Origin: Paenibacillus glacialis
GTDB taxonomy: Bacteria; Bacillota; Bacilli; Paenibacillales; Paenibacillaceae
Assembly: GCF_001637205.1 (NCBI RefSeq)
Contig: NZ_LVJH01000003.1
Coordinates: 278,091-342,090 of the forward strand
Length of the DNA: 64,000 bases
Reading direction: 5' to 3'
Numbering within the stretch: position 1 is the first letter of the stretch; every line of letters begins with the position of its first letter. Shown here in pieces: positions 40,443 through 49,294 of this stretch. A program made the position numbers and the translations under genes. The notes under the pieces were generated by a model. The model had not been told where the DNA came from. It did no database searches and saw only the letters and a list, made by a program, of their open reading frames with translations.

Positions 40443-42389
40443 GTGGAGCGTTATCCTTTTGAGCATGATCCTACCAAGTCTTTTATTTCGCAAGTTGGCG
40501 ATTGGGTGGCAGATGTATTCTATGAACTATTACCAGAAGCGGGCTTCGAAGTTCGCGATGAACAAATATATATGGCGTTCCAATTGGAACGTGCTTTTGC
40601 AGATAAGAAGGCGATCTTTGCAGAGGCAGGAGTTGGGACCGGGAAGACGTTGGTGTATTTGTTATACGCCATTTGTTATGCGAGATATACTCGGAAACCA
40701 GCTATTATCGCTTGTGCGGATGAGTCACTGATTGAGCAATTGGTAAAGCCAGAAGGGGATATTGCCAAGTTGGCTCAGCACCTGAGCTTAGCCATTGACG
40801 CACGTTTGGGGAAATCTCCAGATCAATATGTATGTCTAGTGAAGTTAGACGAAGCTAGATTTAAGGACGAGCAAGGGGCACAATGGGAGGATTTGTACGA
40901 GAACCTACCTGAATTTGTTCATAGCCCTCGGCCTATGCAGACGTTCTATGCATACGGTGATCGTAAGAACTATCCACATCTAAATGATGAACAATGGCAC
41001 AAGATTAACTGGGATTCCTTTCAGGATTGCTTCACGTGTGACAGACGACATCGTTGTGGACAGACACTATCCAGAGAATATTATCGTCATTCGTCGGACT
41101 TAGTGATATGCTCACACGATTACTATATGGAACATGTATGGACGTTCGAGGGGAGAAAACGTGAGGGACAACTTCCGCTCTTACCTGATCATTGTGCGGT
41201 CGTATTTGATGAAGGACATTTGTTAGAGTCAGCCGCGATGAAAGCACTTGGATACAAAATGAAGCATGTCATATTTGAAGAGTTGATTTTACGCTTGCTA
41301 CAGGGAGAAGTGCGTGAAGCACTTGCTGTGCTTATTGATGAGGCGATTGATCAATCTGAAATCATGTTTCATTTATTGGAAAAGAATAGTGAGAGCATCC
41401 TGGGTTCAGATCGGAAGCAGATTCATTTGAATGATACATTACTACAGGCGGTCCACCGTTTCCGAAGTATTCTGACGGCTATCGAGGAAGAGCTTGTATT
41501 TGAAAGTGAGCTATACACGTTAGATGACTATCAACTACGGATTGTGGAAGAACATATTGAGATGATGCAGAAGGCACTAAGCCTCTTTGAGAAATCTGAG
41601 GCTTTGATATGTTGGGTGACGGATAGTGAAGATGGACTAACGTTGTCGATCATGCCAAGGGCTGTTAAGGAAGTATTGCAAGAACGCGTATTCAATACGA
41701 ATATGCCGATTGTGTTCTCTTCTGCAACGCTCTCTGTTGATGGATCGTTTCATTATGTTGCAGATAGTCTAGGACTGGACAATTATTTGTCCTTCTCGGT
41801 GAATTCGCCGTATGATTATCCGAATCAGATGCAAGCTTTTGCACCGAAATTAGCTCACGGGACTTTTGCTGAGAAGTTGGAGATTGCAGGCCAACTGCTG
41901 GAACGCACGAATGGAAGGGCTCTAATCCTATTCCGTACGCATGAAGAGTTACAACAGTTCAAACAGCAGATTACGCTAGATCCAAGGTGCGCGGACATGC
42001 CATTTTATTATGAAGGCGATCAGGAGATTAGTTATCTCATTTCAGCATTTCAAAGGAATGAAGCAAGCGTTCTATGTGCGGTAAGTCTATGGGAGGGACT
42101 GGATGTACCTGGCCCATCATTATCGAACGTGATCATATGGTCGCTCCCATTTCCTCCAAACGATCCTGTATTTATGGCGAAGCGTAATGCATCGGTTGCT
42201 CCTTTTGAAGAGGTAGATCTACCACATATGCTATTACGTCTAAGACAAGGTATGGGTCGTCTGATTCGATCTCGTGGAGACCAAGGGATTATTGCTATTC
42301 TTTGCGAAGAATTACAGCAGAAGGCTTCCGTACGAGAGCATGTTCTGTCTGTGATGCCGGAAGGTGTTACGCTACAAGAGACGTTATAG
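40443..42389 (+). CDS. XPD/DinG-type ATP-dependent DNA helicase
   Basis: 648-residue superfamily 2 helicase. Walker A EAGVGTGKTL (residues 61-70), DEAH-type box VFDEGHLLE, and motif VI near LRQGMGRLIRSRGDQG. An iron-sulfur cluster is likely: cysteines in CFTCDRRHRC and the later Cys of DLVICSHDYY fit the four-cysteine pattern of XPD/DinG. The start at GTG 40443 (MERYPFEHDP) follows GGAGG with a 10-base gap; the in-frame ATG at 40425 lies in the ribosome site. Cytoplasmic; likely DNA repair. Confidence 0.88.
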   Translation: MERYPFEHDPTKSFISQVGDWVADVFYELLPEAGFEVRDEQIYMAFQLERAFADKKAIFAEAGVGTGKTLVYLLYAICYARYTRKPAIIACADESLIEQLVKPEGDIAKLAQHLSLAIDARLGKSPDQYVCLVKLDEARFKDEQGAQWEDLYENLPEFVHSPRPMQTFYAYGDRKNYPHLNDEQWHKINWDSFQDCFTCDRRHRCGQTLSREYYRHSSDLVICSHDYYMEHVWTFEGRKREGQLPLLPDHCAVVFDEGHLLESAAMKALGYKMKHVIFEELILRLLQGEVREALAVLIDEAIDQSEIMFHLLEKNSESILGSDRKQIHLNDTLLQAVHRFRSILTAIEEELVFESELYTLDDYQLRIVEEHIEMMQKALSLFEKSEALICWVTDSEDGLTLSIMPRAVKEVLQERVFNTNMPIVFSSATLSVDGSFHYVADSLGLDNYLSFSVNSPYDYPNQMQAFAPKLAHGTFAEKLEIAGQLLERTNGRALILFRTHEELQQFKQQITLDPRCADMPFYYEGDQEISYLISAFQRNEASVLCAVSLWEGLDVPGPSLSNVIIWSLPFPPNDPVFMAKRNASVAPFEEVDLPHMLLRLRQGMGRLIRSRGDQGIIAILCEELQQKASVREHVLSVMPEGVTLQETL

Positions 42390-42431
42390 ATAAATTATAA
42401 AGTATGATCATAGCAGTAGACTTACAGTAAA

Positions 42432-42473
42432 AGACCTTAATTCATCAGAAATGATGGATTAAGGTCTCTTTTT
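42432..42473 (+). terminator. Strong terminator after the helicase
   Basis: AGACCTTAATTCATCA (42432-42447) pairs with TGATGGATTAAGGTCT (42452-42467) around GAAA, followed by a T run. Confidence 0.88.
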
Positions 42474-42527
42474 GCATATGTAGGTCGTAGATCGTTAAGG
42501 ATTCGAAGTAGAAGGAATAAGCTAATA

Positions 42528-42851
42528 TTAATAATCTGAAGAAGCAGCGAAAATAAAAATGACAACGAGAAAGGCAATAAGAAGGGCATAAATTACAGTG
42601 CCGACAATGCCGCATACAAGACCGGCTATGGCCAGACCGCGTCCTTCCTCATTTTTATATTTAAGCTCTTTGAGAGAGATACTTGCTAAGATCATAGCAA
42701 TGATTCCGAAAAGAAGACCGATGTACGGAGTAGCAACAGATAATATGCCAAGTACGAGTGCAGCGATGGATTTTCCGTTCGTTTTTGCAGGTGGCATAGG
42801 TGGTGGATAGTTATTATAGGGTGCATTTAAATCGTTGGAATATTGATTCAT
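42528..42851 (-). CDS. DUF4190 membrane protein
   Basis: 107 residues. A proline-rich, cytoplasmic N-terminus (NNYPPPMPPAKTNGKS) is followed by two transmembrane helices characteristic of DUF4190 (AALVLGILSVATPYIGLLFG and LAIAGLVCGIVGTVIYALL). Function unknown; members are often found with envelope genes. Start at 42851 follows AGGAGG. Confidence 0.82.
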   Translation of the reverse strand: MNQYSNDLNAPYNNYPPPMPPAKTNGKSIAALVLGILSVATPYIGLLFGIIAMILASISLKELKYKNEEGRGLAIAGLVCGIVGTVIYALLIAFLVVIFIFAASSDY

Positions 42852-42986
42852 AGGGTGAATCCTCCTCTTGTGGTGTTATGACAGCTATAAGTATATCTAA
42901 ATATCCCTATAATTACCACGAATTACTTATGGAGTTGGGTTTTCCTTTGGAAGTCCATTATGGGGCTGTAATCGTACCTAGAATAG

Positions 42987-43517
42987 TCAAGCCTTACTCT
43001 GTGTATCTTTAATAGCGAAGAAGAAGGGGCGATCTATTGTCATGTCAACGGGGGCAATAGCCACCTCTTCTTGTGAATATTCACTTAAATAATGTAAAAT
43101 CACGACATGCTTCAACTTGTATGGCAGGTGTTCAACACTCGATAGCAACGAATGATTAGATAATTTATCAACGACGTGATGTGAGAAATCATAGGTCATA
43201 GTTTGTTCATATTCTTCAGCTTTTTTTGTTATCCTGAGATGCGTCCATCTCTTTCTACGATAAGCAAGAATCTGTCGCATCACGAGACCCATTAACCAAG
43301 GGGGAAAGGGTCTGTTTATGTCGAATTGTGGAAGAGACCTGTGCACTTGAATGTAAATCTCTTGAACGACATCGTCTACATCAGATGGATCTCCAATGAG
43401 GAAATGAACGGTTTTGTAAACATCCTGAATGGTTATTTCGTACAACTCACTGTAGGCTTCACGGCTGCCGGCTAGCGTGAGTGCAATGAGCTTAGTATAT
43501 TGTTGTGGATTGTTCAT
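42987..43517 (-). CDS. ECF-like sigma factor with abnormal region 4
   Basis: 176 residues. Region 2 is intact (DVYKTVHFLIGDPSDVDDVV and IYIQVHRSLPQFD), and region 4 starts normally with HLPYKLKHVVILHYLSEYSQ then EEVA. The following recognition helix normally reads like xxLxIPxGTVKSRxxxA; here it is IAPVDMTIDRPFFFAIKDTQ, several residues short and lacking TVKSR. The change sits at the very end and may reflect a small deletion, so -35 recognition may be lost. No anti-sigma gene is adjacent. It could be a pseudogene in fact if not in frame. Confidence 0.7.
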   Translation of the reverse strand: MNNPQQYTKLIALTLAGSREAYSELYEITIQDVYKTVHFLIGDPSDVDDVVQEIYIQVHRSLPQFDINRPFPPWLMGLVMRQILAYRRKRWTHLRITKKAEEYEQTMTYDFSHHVVDKLSNHSLLSSVEHLPYKLKHVVILHYLSEYSQEEVAIAPVDMTIDRPFFFAIKDTQSKA

Positions 43518-43645
43518 CCGCCATTCCCCCTTTGGTCTTACACTATATATTGGTGAGGTTGAAAGATTTCGTTCGAATTATTTATGAAGGAGTAAGCGTG
43601 AATGAGTTGTTTGAGGGAGATTTCTCATTGAATTAAAAAAAATAT

Positions 43646-43687
43646 AAAGGGCGTCTCTCAGTCATATATGGCTAAGAGACGCCCTTT
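43646..43687. terminator. Perfect 13-bp bidirectional terminator
   Basis: AAAGGGCGTCTCT (43646-43658) pairs with AGAGACGCCCTTT (43675-43687). It lies just after the MFS gene on the minus strand. Confidence 0.9.
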
Positions 43688-43697
43688 GCTTTGGGTA

Positions 43698-44981
43698 TTA
43701 ATCTGTTACTAGCGATTCGTTCTTTGGTTGTAGACGTGGTTTCCTAAACATTGTGTAATAAAGGGCAGCGGCACTGACATATAACACACCTGTGATGCTG
43801 AAAGTGACGGCATAACCCCAATAATAACCGTAAGTAGTAACAAAGTAGGATTGAACGGGACCCATGAATGCCCATCCAAGCATAAATGCAGTCTGGGTAA
43901 TGGAATTGGCGATGCCGCGGCTCGACTCAGACACACGGTCGATCATGACCGTAGACTGGATTGGATTGGCCGCATTCATCAATGCTTGTCGGAATAAGAA
44001 GCTCACCGCAGCGATAGCGAATAGATTCGTAAATCCAGTCAATAGAAGGAAAGGAAGGGAGAGTAATTGAAAACACACCACAGCCTTCACAGAACCAACC
44101 TTTGCAGCTAAAGATGGACCGATTAACATGGATACAATCGTCATTATCTGTCCAAGTGAGATGAGTAAACCAACGGCACTAAGGGACACAGAGAAACGGT
44201 TGGTGAAATATAGGTTCAAGTAGGGAATAACGAGCCCAGAGCCGATACCGATAATAAGCTGGACGAGTGCAAACTGCCCTATCATTGTATAATCAGACTT
44301 CAGGTTGTTGGATGCAGACTTGGACGGTTGATCTGTAGGATTGGAAAGGTTCGCCTTGAGTTTAACCGTTCGCGTAGCTTCAACGATGAAGAGTAATGGA
44401 ATGAACGCTGCAAAAGTAGCCAGCCCACCTGCTGCCAGAACAATTTGCAGACTAGAAATACGGTTCATACCGAAGGTTTGCATGAGATCGGCTAACATTC
44501 CGCCTCCCATACTACCAAGCACTTGTGATGCAAGGACGAGAGAAGAATAATAACTAAAAATGCGCAGTCGCTGTTTAATAGGAATACTTTCAGCTAGGAA
44601 TGGAATAGCCAGCACTTGAAAGATGGCAGCGAACAAGCCGGAGACGACAGCAAGTGATAATAGGCTGAACTCCGAATCCAAGAATGATCTACCGATAAAA
44701 GCTAATCCGCTAAACATAGCTCCAATGATGAGTAGCCGCTTGCGGCTAGTTCGATCTCCAAGCAAGCCGACAGGAATGAACATGAGAGCCGTAGCCAATG
44801 ACTGAATACTTACGACTCTTCCGGTCATGGCATCTTCGTAACCAAGGCCTTGGATGTAGAGATTATATAAGACGGAGAACATGCCGCCTCCGATCTGAAA
44901 TAACACATTTGCTAGAAAGAATAGTTTAATATTCAGGGATAGGTCAGTCCATCCCTTTTTGACTTGATGTATATAGCGCAT
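43698..44981 (-). CDS. MFS transporter
   Basis: 427 residues with 12 transmembrane helices. The loop 2-3 signature is GLLGDRTSRKRLL and helix 8-9 has a similar motif. A central cytoplasmic linker is about residues 203-230 (PTDQPSKSASNNLKSD). Substrate unknown; topology resembles drug-efflux families. Start at 44981 follows AGGAGG. Confidence 0.88.
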   Translation of the reverse strand: MRYIHQVKKGWTDLSLNIKLFFLANVLFQIGGGMFSVLYNLYIQGLGYEDAMTGRVVSIQSLATALMFIPVGLLGDRTSRKRLLIIGAMFSGLAFIGRSFLDSEFSLLSLAVVSGLFAAIFQVLAIPFLAESIPIKQRLRIFSYYSSLVLASQVLGSMGGGMLADLMQTFGMNRISSLQIVLAAGGLATFAAFIPLLFIVEATRTVKLKANLSNPTDQPSKSASNNLKSDYTMIGQFALVQLIIGIGSGLVIPYLNLYFTNRFSVSLSAVGLLISLGQIMTIVSMLIGPSLAAKVGSVKAVVCFQLLSLPFLLLTGFTNLFAIAAVSFLFRQALMNAANPIQSTVMIDRVSESSRGIANSITQTAFMLGWAFMGPVQSYFVTTYGYYWGYAVTFSITGVLYVSAAALYYTMFRKPRLQPKNESLVTD

Positions 44982-45128
44982 GAAGTATTCGTATCCTCCT
45001 AATTATTAACTACCAACTTTACTATTTTAGCAGTTTTGGTGTGGACAAGGGAGTGAACTTTTATAAGATTGATAAAGCACTTAATATCAACTATAATCAT
45101 AGGATAACTAGTATTTTGTAATATATGG

Positions 45129-45157
45129 TTGCATAAATATACACTAAGATGTATTAT
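45129..45157 (+). promoter_or_regulatory. Sigma-A-type promoter of metE
   Basis: TTGCAT (45129-45134), 17-base spacer, TATTAT (45152-45157), about 35 bases upstream of the cobalamin riboswitch. Confidence 0.65.
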
Positions 45158-45194
45158 ATGCAAAAGACGACAACCAAATAATATTGTGCAAATA

Positions 45195-45356
45195 AGGTGC
45201 TTTAGTTGAACTAACTTTAGCTTAAAAGGGAAGACCGGTGTAATACCGGCGCGGTCCCGCCACTGTAACAGAGGAGTCATTGCTCATTAACCACTGATCG
45301 TAAGGATCGGGAAGGGAGCAAATGGATTACGATTCTGGAGCCAGGAGACCTGCCTA
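45195..45356 (+). promoter_or_regulatory. Cobalamin riboswitch
   Basis: The B12 box CCCGCCACTGTA lies at 45256-45267, preceded by an AAAAGGGAA and GGTGTAATACCGG hairpin, and the 3' conserved GAGCCAGGAGACCTGCC at 45338-45354. Followed by a strong terminator. It is expected to switch off metE when adenosyl- or methylcobalamin is abundant. Confidence 0.95.
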
Positions 45357-45429
45357 TTTTGACAACACTGAAGTACCTACGGGAGATAGGGAGGTGTTAA
45401 AGATCGCGACTAGATTAAGTATATCCTAG

Positions 45430-45472
45430 GGCATCTTTATCCTTTTTATAAGAGGGTAAAGATGCCTTTTTT
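45430..45472 (+). terminator. Riboswitch-controlled terminator
   Basis: GGCATCTTTA (45430-45439) pairs with TAAAGATGCC (45457-45466), followed by six T. It is the expression platform of the cobalamin riboswitch. Confidence 0.85.
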
Positions 45473-45523
45473 GGGTATTTTTATGAATATATTTATAAAT
45501 ATAATGAAATATGAGGAGGCGTT

Positions 45524-45538
45524 ATGTACACATGTTAA
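45524..45538 (+). CDS. Possible 4-codon upstream ORF overlapping metE start
   Basis: ATG TAC ACA TGT TAA (Met-Tyr-Thr-Cys) starts 4 bases after GAGGAGG, while the metE ATG (45532) lies within the uORF. A ribosome bound at this signal would more readily start here than at metE. Only sequence geometry supports it. Confidence 0.3.
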   Translation: MYTC

Positions 45539-47817
45539 AGAGTAGTAATCTAGGGTACCCACGTATCGGAGCAAATAGAGAATGGAAGAAAACACTTGAG
45601 GCATACTGGGCAGGGAAATTGGATGAAACGCAATTGACTAGTCAGTTGGAGAACATTCGCTTAGATCATTTAAAGCTTCAACTATCTAAAGGAATTGAAC
45701 TCATTCCTGTGAATGATTTCTCGTTCTACGATCATATATTGGATACTTCTGCAATGTTCGGGCTTGTACCAGAACGTTTCTCATACGAAGGTGGTGTCGT
45801 TCCGTTCTCTACCTATTATGCGATGGCAAGAGGAGACAAAGGTGCCGCTGCATGTGAGATGACCAAATGGTTTAATACCAATTATCATTATATTGTGCCA
45901 GAGTTGAATGGGGCAGCCCCAACGTTAACTGAGAACCGTCCTCTTAAAGCTTATCAAGAAGCGAAAGAAAAGTTAGGTATAGAAGGTAAACCGGTATTGG
46001 TTGGATTGTACACGTTCTTGAAACTTTCCAAAGGATATGAGCCGGACCAAATCGATGATAAGATCGAACAATTCTTACCGATCTACACTCAAATTGTACA
46101 GGAGCTTGCACAAGAAGGTGTTCAGTGGATCCAAATTGATGAGCCTATTCTAGTAACATCTATTACGAAAGTGGATCTGGAGAGAATTCGTCGTATTTAT
46201 ACAGCTCTGCATGAAGCTGCGCCAGAATTAAATATTATGCTACAGACGTATTTTGAAGCGGTCGATCACTATGAAGAGATTATCTCACTTCCAGTTCAGG
46301 GGTTCGGACTTGATCTTGTTCATGGATTAGAGCAGAATTTGCAGTCGATTAAGAAGTTCGGATTCCCAGAAGGGAAGACGCTTGGTGCGGGTCTGATTGA
46401 CGGACGTAACATTTGGCGTTCAAGTCTTGAATCGCCACTGCAATTGCTTAAAGAACTATCTGAGTTCGTACCTTATGATCGGATTGTGGTTCAACCTTCT
46501 TGCAGCCTACTGCATGTTCCGGTTAGTACTAAACCAGAGACAGCATTAGATCCTGTGTTAAAAGAGGCTTTGGCTTATGCGGATGAGAAGTTAGATGAGA
46601 TTGTTCTTCTTGTCGCAGCTGCTAGTGGACATGAGGGTGTAGAAGAGAAATTAAAGAATAGTAGAAGTGCAGTTGAAGCCCTCAATGCATCACAGTCAAG
46701 AAATCGTGTTGAAGTTCGACAAGCTGCTGCTAATAGGGATTCACAGCCGTCGACAAGAACAAGTGTCTTCGCCAAACGCCAAGTTAGTCAACAAGAGAAA
46801 TGGCAGCTTCCATTCCTACCGACAACGACGATCGGAAGTTTCCCGCAGTCACCAGAGATCAGAAAAGCTCGTCAAAGCTTCCGCAAGGGAGATTGGAGCA
46901 ACGAGCAATACGAGACATTCATTGAAGAACAGATTCAAATCTGGATTAAACTTCAAGAAGAGATTGGTATTGACGTCCTCGTTCATGGTGAATTCGAAAG
47001 AACGGATATGGTTGAATTTTTCGGAGAGAAATTGAATGGGTTTGCTTTTACATTGAATGGTTGGGTGCAGTCCTATGGTTCACGCTGCGTGAAACCGCCA
47101 GTGATCTACGGAGATGTGGAGTTCATTGCTCCGATGACTGTGAAAGAAAGTATATACGCCCAATCTCTAACGAATAAGCCGGTAAAAGGGATGTTGACAG
47201 GTCCATTGACGATATTGAACTGGTCTTTTGTACGTGATGATCTTCCTCGTAATGAAGTAGCCTTCCAGATTGCATTGGCATTAAGGGAGGAAGTTGAGGC
47301 GCTAGAGAAGGCTGGAATTGAAATGATTCAAGTCGATGAGCCTGCACTTCGAGAAGGATTACCGCTGAAGAAAGCGAAGTGGGATAGTTATCTGGAAGAT
47401 TCCATTCTTGCCTTCCGTCTATCTACATCTACAGTGAAGGACACGACGCAAATTCATACACATATGTGCTATTGTGAATTCCACGAAATGATTGATGCGA
47501 TACGGGCACTAGATGCCGATGTTATTTCCATCGAAACATCACGTAGTCATGGGGAACTTATTCATACTTTTGAAGAATCCACATATGAGCTAGGTATTGG
47601 ATTAGGTGTATATGATATTCATAGTCCAAGAGTACCAAGCGTAGAGGAAATGGTATCGATGATCGATAGAGCGCTACAAGTATTAGATCCAGCATTATTC
47701 TGGATTAATCCAGATTGCGGGTTGAAGACTCGTGGAATAGAAGAGACTGTTGCATCTCTGAAACACATGGTGCAAGCGACTGAAATCGCAAGAGAAGCGA
47801 GAAGTGTAGCGAACTAA
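45532..47817 (+). CDS. metE: Cobalamin-independent methionine synthase MetE
   Basis: 761-residue enzyme that methylates homocysteine from methyltetrahydrofolate polyglutamate. N-terminal LGYPRIGANREWKKTLE and two barrel halves; zinc ligands are seen in THMCYCEFHE (His-x-Cys) and NPDCGLKTRG (Cys). Length agrees with the family. Start at ATG 45532; the Shine-Dalgarno GAGGAGG is about 12 bases upstream, longer than usual. Expression depends on the cobalamin riboswitch and agrees with the enzyme's B12-independence. Confidence 0.97.
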   Translation: MLKSSNLGYPRIGANREWKKTLEAYWAGKLDETQLTSQLENIRLDHLKLQLSKGIELIPVNDFSFYDHILDTSAMFGLVPERFSYEGGVVPFSTYYAMARGDKGAAACEMTKWFNTNYHYIVPELNGAAPTLTENRPLKAYQEAKEKLGIEGKPVLVGLYTFLKLSKGYEPDQIDDKIEQFLPIYTQIVQELAQEGVQWIQIDEPILVTSITKVDLERIRRIYTALHEAAPELNIMLQTYFEAVDHYEEIISLPVQGFGLDLVHGLEQNLQSIKKFGFPEGKTLGAGLIDGRNIWRSSLESPLQLLKELSEFVPYDRIVVQPSCSLLHVPVSTKPETALDPVLKEALAYADEKLDEIVLLVAAASGHEGVEEKLKNSRSAVEALNASQSRNRVEVRQAAANRDSQPSTRTSVFAKRQVSQQEKWQLPFLPTTTIGSFPQSPEIRKARQSFRKGDWSNEQYETFIEEQIQIWIKLQEEIGIDVLVHGEFERTDMVEFFGEKLNGFAFTLNGWVQSYGSRCVKPPVIYGDVEFIAPMTVKESIYAQSLTNKPVKGMLTGPLTILNWSFVRDDLPRNEVAFQIALALREEVEALEKAGIEMIQVDEPALREGLPLKKAKWDSYLEDSILAFRLSTSTVKDTTQIHTHMCYCEFHEMIDAIRALDADVISIETSRSHGELIHTFEESTYELGIGLGVYDIHSPRVPSVEEMVSMIDRALQVLDPALFWINPDCGLKTRGIEETVASLKHMVQATEIAREARSVAN

Positions 47818-47836
47818 TGGAATAGATGACATGAAT

Positions 47837-47871
47837 GGGCTTCCCTGTTGGATGGGGGAGTCTGTTTTTTT
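47837..47871 (+). terminator. Terminator after metE
   Basis: CTTCCC (about 47840-47845) pairs with GGGGAG in the right arm, with G-T extension, followed by a run of seven T. Confidence 0.6.
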
Positions 47872-47892
47872 GTATAGATAATAAAAAAAATA

Positions 47893-47921
47893 TTGTAAAT
47901 AAAATACAAAAGTGATATCAT
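47893..47921 (+). promoter_or_regulatory. Sigma-A-type promoter of the SPFH gene
   Basis: TTGTAA (47893-47898), 17-base spacer, TATCAT (47916-47921). It lies about 40 bases upstream of the start. Confidence 0.6.
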
Positions 47922-47962
47922 GATAATATCAAATAGATATTATATCTGAGGAGGAAGTTAGC

Positions 47963-48805
47963 ATGAAAGAGAACAAGGCGTGGTCAATCAATGGATTTGT
48001 GGGATTGTTAATAATGCTTGGATTTATTGCTTTAGCAACATTCAGCTTAATAAATGGTATTGTGATATTAGGGTTAATATCGATATTGATTGCAGTTACC
48101 TGTATGGCATCCTTTACAGTAGTTCAGCCTAATCAATCCAAGGTCATTACGTTCTTCGGTAAATATGTTGGGTCCATCCGTAATGATGGATTCTGGATGA
48201 CGGTTCCGTTCTCATTTCATAGAAAAGTATCTCTGCGTGTGCGTAACTTTAATAGCGTTAAACTTAAAGTAAATGACATTGAAGGAAATCCTATTGAGAT
48301 TGCAGCGGTAGTTGTATTTCGGGTTACGGATTCCGCAAAAGCACTATTCGAAGTTGAGAAATATGAGGTGTTTGTCGAAATTCAGAGTGAAACAGCGCTT
48401 CGTCATGTGGCGAGCAAATATCCATATGACCGTTTTGAGGGTACTGGATATTCACTTAGGGGTAATGCAGAAGAAGTCGCAGCAGAATTAGGCGATGAAT
48501 TACAGAAGAGGTTGCAGGTTGCTGGTGTAGAGGTCATTGAGACTCGCTTGACGCATCTTGCCTATGCTACAGAAATTGCTAGCGCGATGTTGCAACGTCA
48601 GCAAGCATCCGCTATCATATCAGCACGGGAGAAGATTGTTGAAGGTGCAGTAACGATGGTACAAATGGCTATCACAAGAATTGAAAGTGAGGGGATCGTT
48701 CAGTTGGATGAGGAACGCAAAGCAGCGATGATAAATAATTTAATGGTGGCTATCGTGTCCGACCGCTCGGCGCAACCTATCATTAATACAAGTACTATTT
48801 ACTAA
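47963..48805 (+). CDS. SPFH (band 7) membrane protein
   Basis: 280 residues. Two N-terminal hydrophobic helices (about 10-50), then an SPFH/prohibitin-like domain (about 51-215; [39 protein letters not shown]) and an amphipathic coiled C-terminus with [14 protein letters not shown]. Such proteins form membrane microdomains. Start at 47963 follows GAGGAGG. The ribbon-helix-helix gene begins one base after its stop. Confidence 0.9.
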   Translation: MKENKAWSINGFVGLLIMLGFIALATFSLINGIVILGLISILIAVTCMASFTVVQPNQSKVITFFGKYVGSIRNDGFWMTVPFSFHRKVSLRVRNFNSVKLKVNDIEGNPIEIAAVVVFRVTDSAKALFEVEKYEVFVEIQSETALRHVASKYPYDRFEGTGYSLRGNAEEVAAELGDELQKRLQVAGVEVIETRLTHLAYATEIASAMLQRQQASAIISAREKIVEGAVTMVQMAITRIESEGIVQLDEERKAAMINNLMVAIVSDRSAQPIINTSTIY

Positions 48806-48806
48806 G

Positions 48807-48989
48807 GTGGCACCGAAGAAGAGTTTTCCCTTGAGACTTGATCCTAAGCTTTACGCAGCGTTAGAGCGGTGGGCCCAAGACGAATTACGTAGCGTAAACG
48901 GACATATAGAATTTTTGCTGCGTGAAGTGCTTAAGGACGCGGGTCGACTTAACACACCAAATCAAGGGAAAGAAAATGATCAGGAGTAA
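48807..48989 (+). CDS. Ribbon-helix-helix (Arc-type) protein
   Basis: 60 residues with the RHH fold: [20 protein letters not shown] then [20 protein letters not shown]. Start is GTG at 48807 with no independent ribosome site, so it is likely translationally coupled to the SPFH gene, whose stop is at 48803-48805. Arc-type proteins bind DNA as dimers, but the pairing with an SPFH protein suggests a membrane- or regulatory partner role. No toxin gene adjoins. Confidence 0.8.
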   Translation: MAPKKSFPLRLDPKLYAALERWAQDELRSVNGHIEFLLREVLKDAGRLNTPNQGKENDQE

Positions 48990-49011
48990 GTATATTTGAA
49001 CACACATAAGA

Positions 49012-49053
49012 GATCCCACGACAGTATTCAATGCTGTTGAGGGGTCTTTTTTA
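49012..49053 (+). terminator. Terminator after the SPFH-RHH pair
   Basis: AGATCCC and GACAG (49012-49025) pair with CTGTT and GGGGTCT, followed by six T. The remaining intergenic DNA to 49294 shows no gene. Confidence 0.75.
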
Positions 49054-49294
49054 CGAATGAGAACTTCATGATTTTCTTTAGAAATGATTGAACTTGTGAG
49101 CGAAAACTTTAGTTCAATATTATATAGGTTGCTCGTAAGAATGAAATGAATGCTTATTTAGGTGTTCTAAATATTGGATGAATAATCATGGATATATGTT
49201 AAAATTGTGGATAAAAGAAAAGTGATAAATCATACTAAAATCTAAAAATCTATATAAAGTGCTTGTCACGGTATTTCAACAGGAGGTAATAGAA

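Noticed and set aside
48807..48989. Toxin-antitoxin system from the ribbon-helix-helix gene
   Set aside because: No toxin-like gene adjoins; the neighbour is an SPFH protein and the next gene begins after a terminator.
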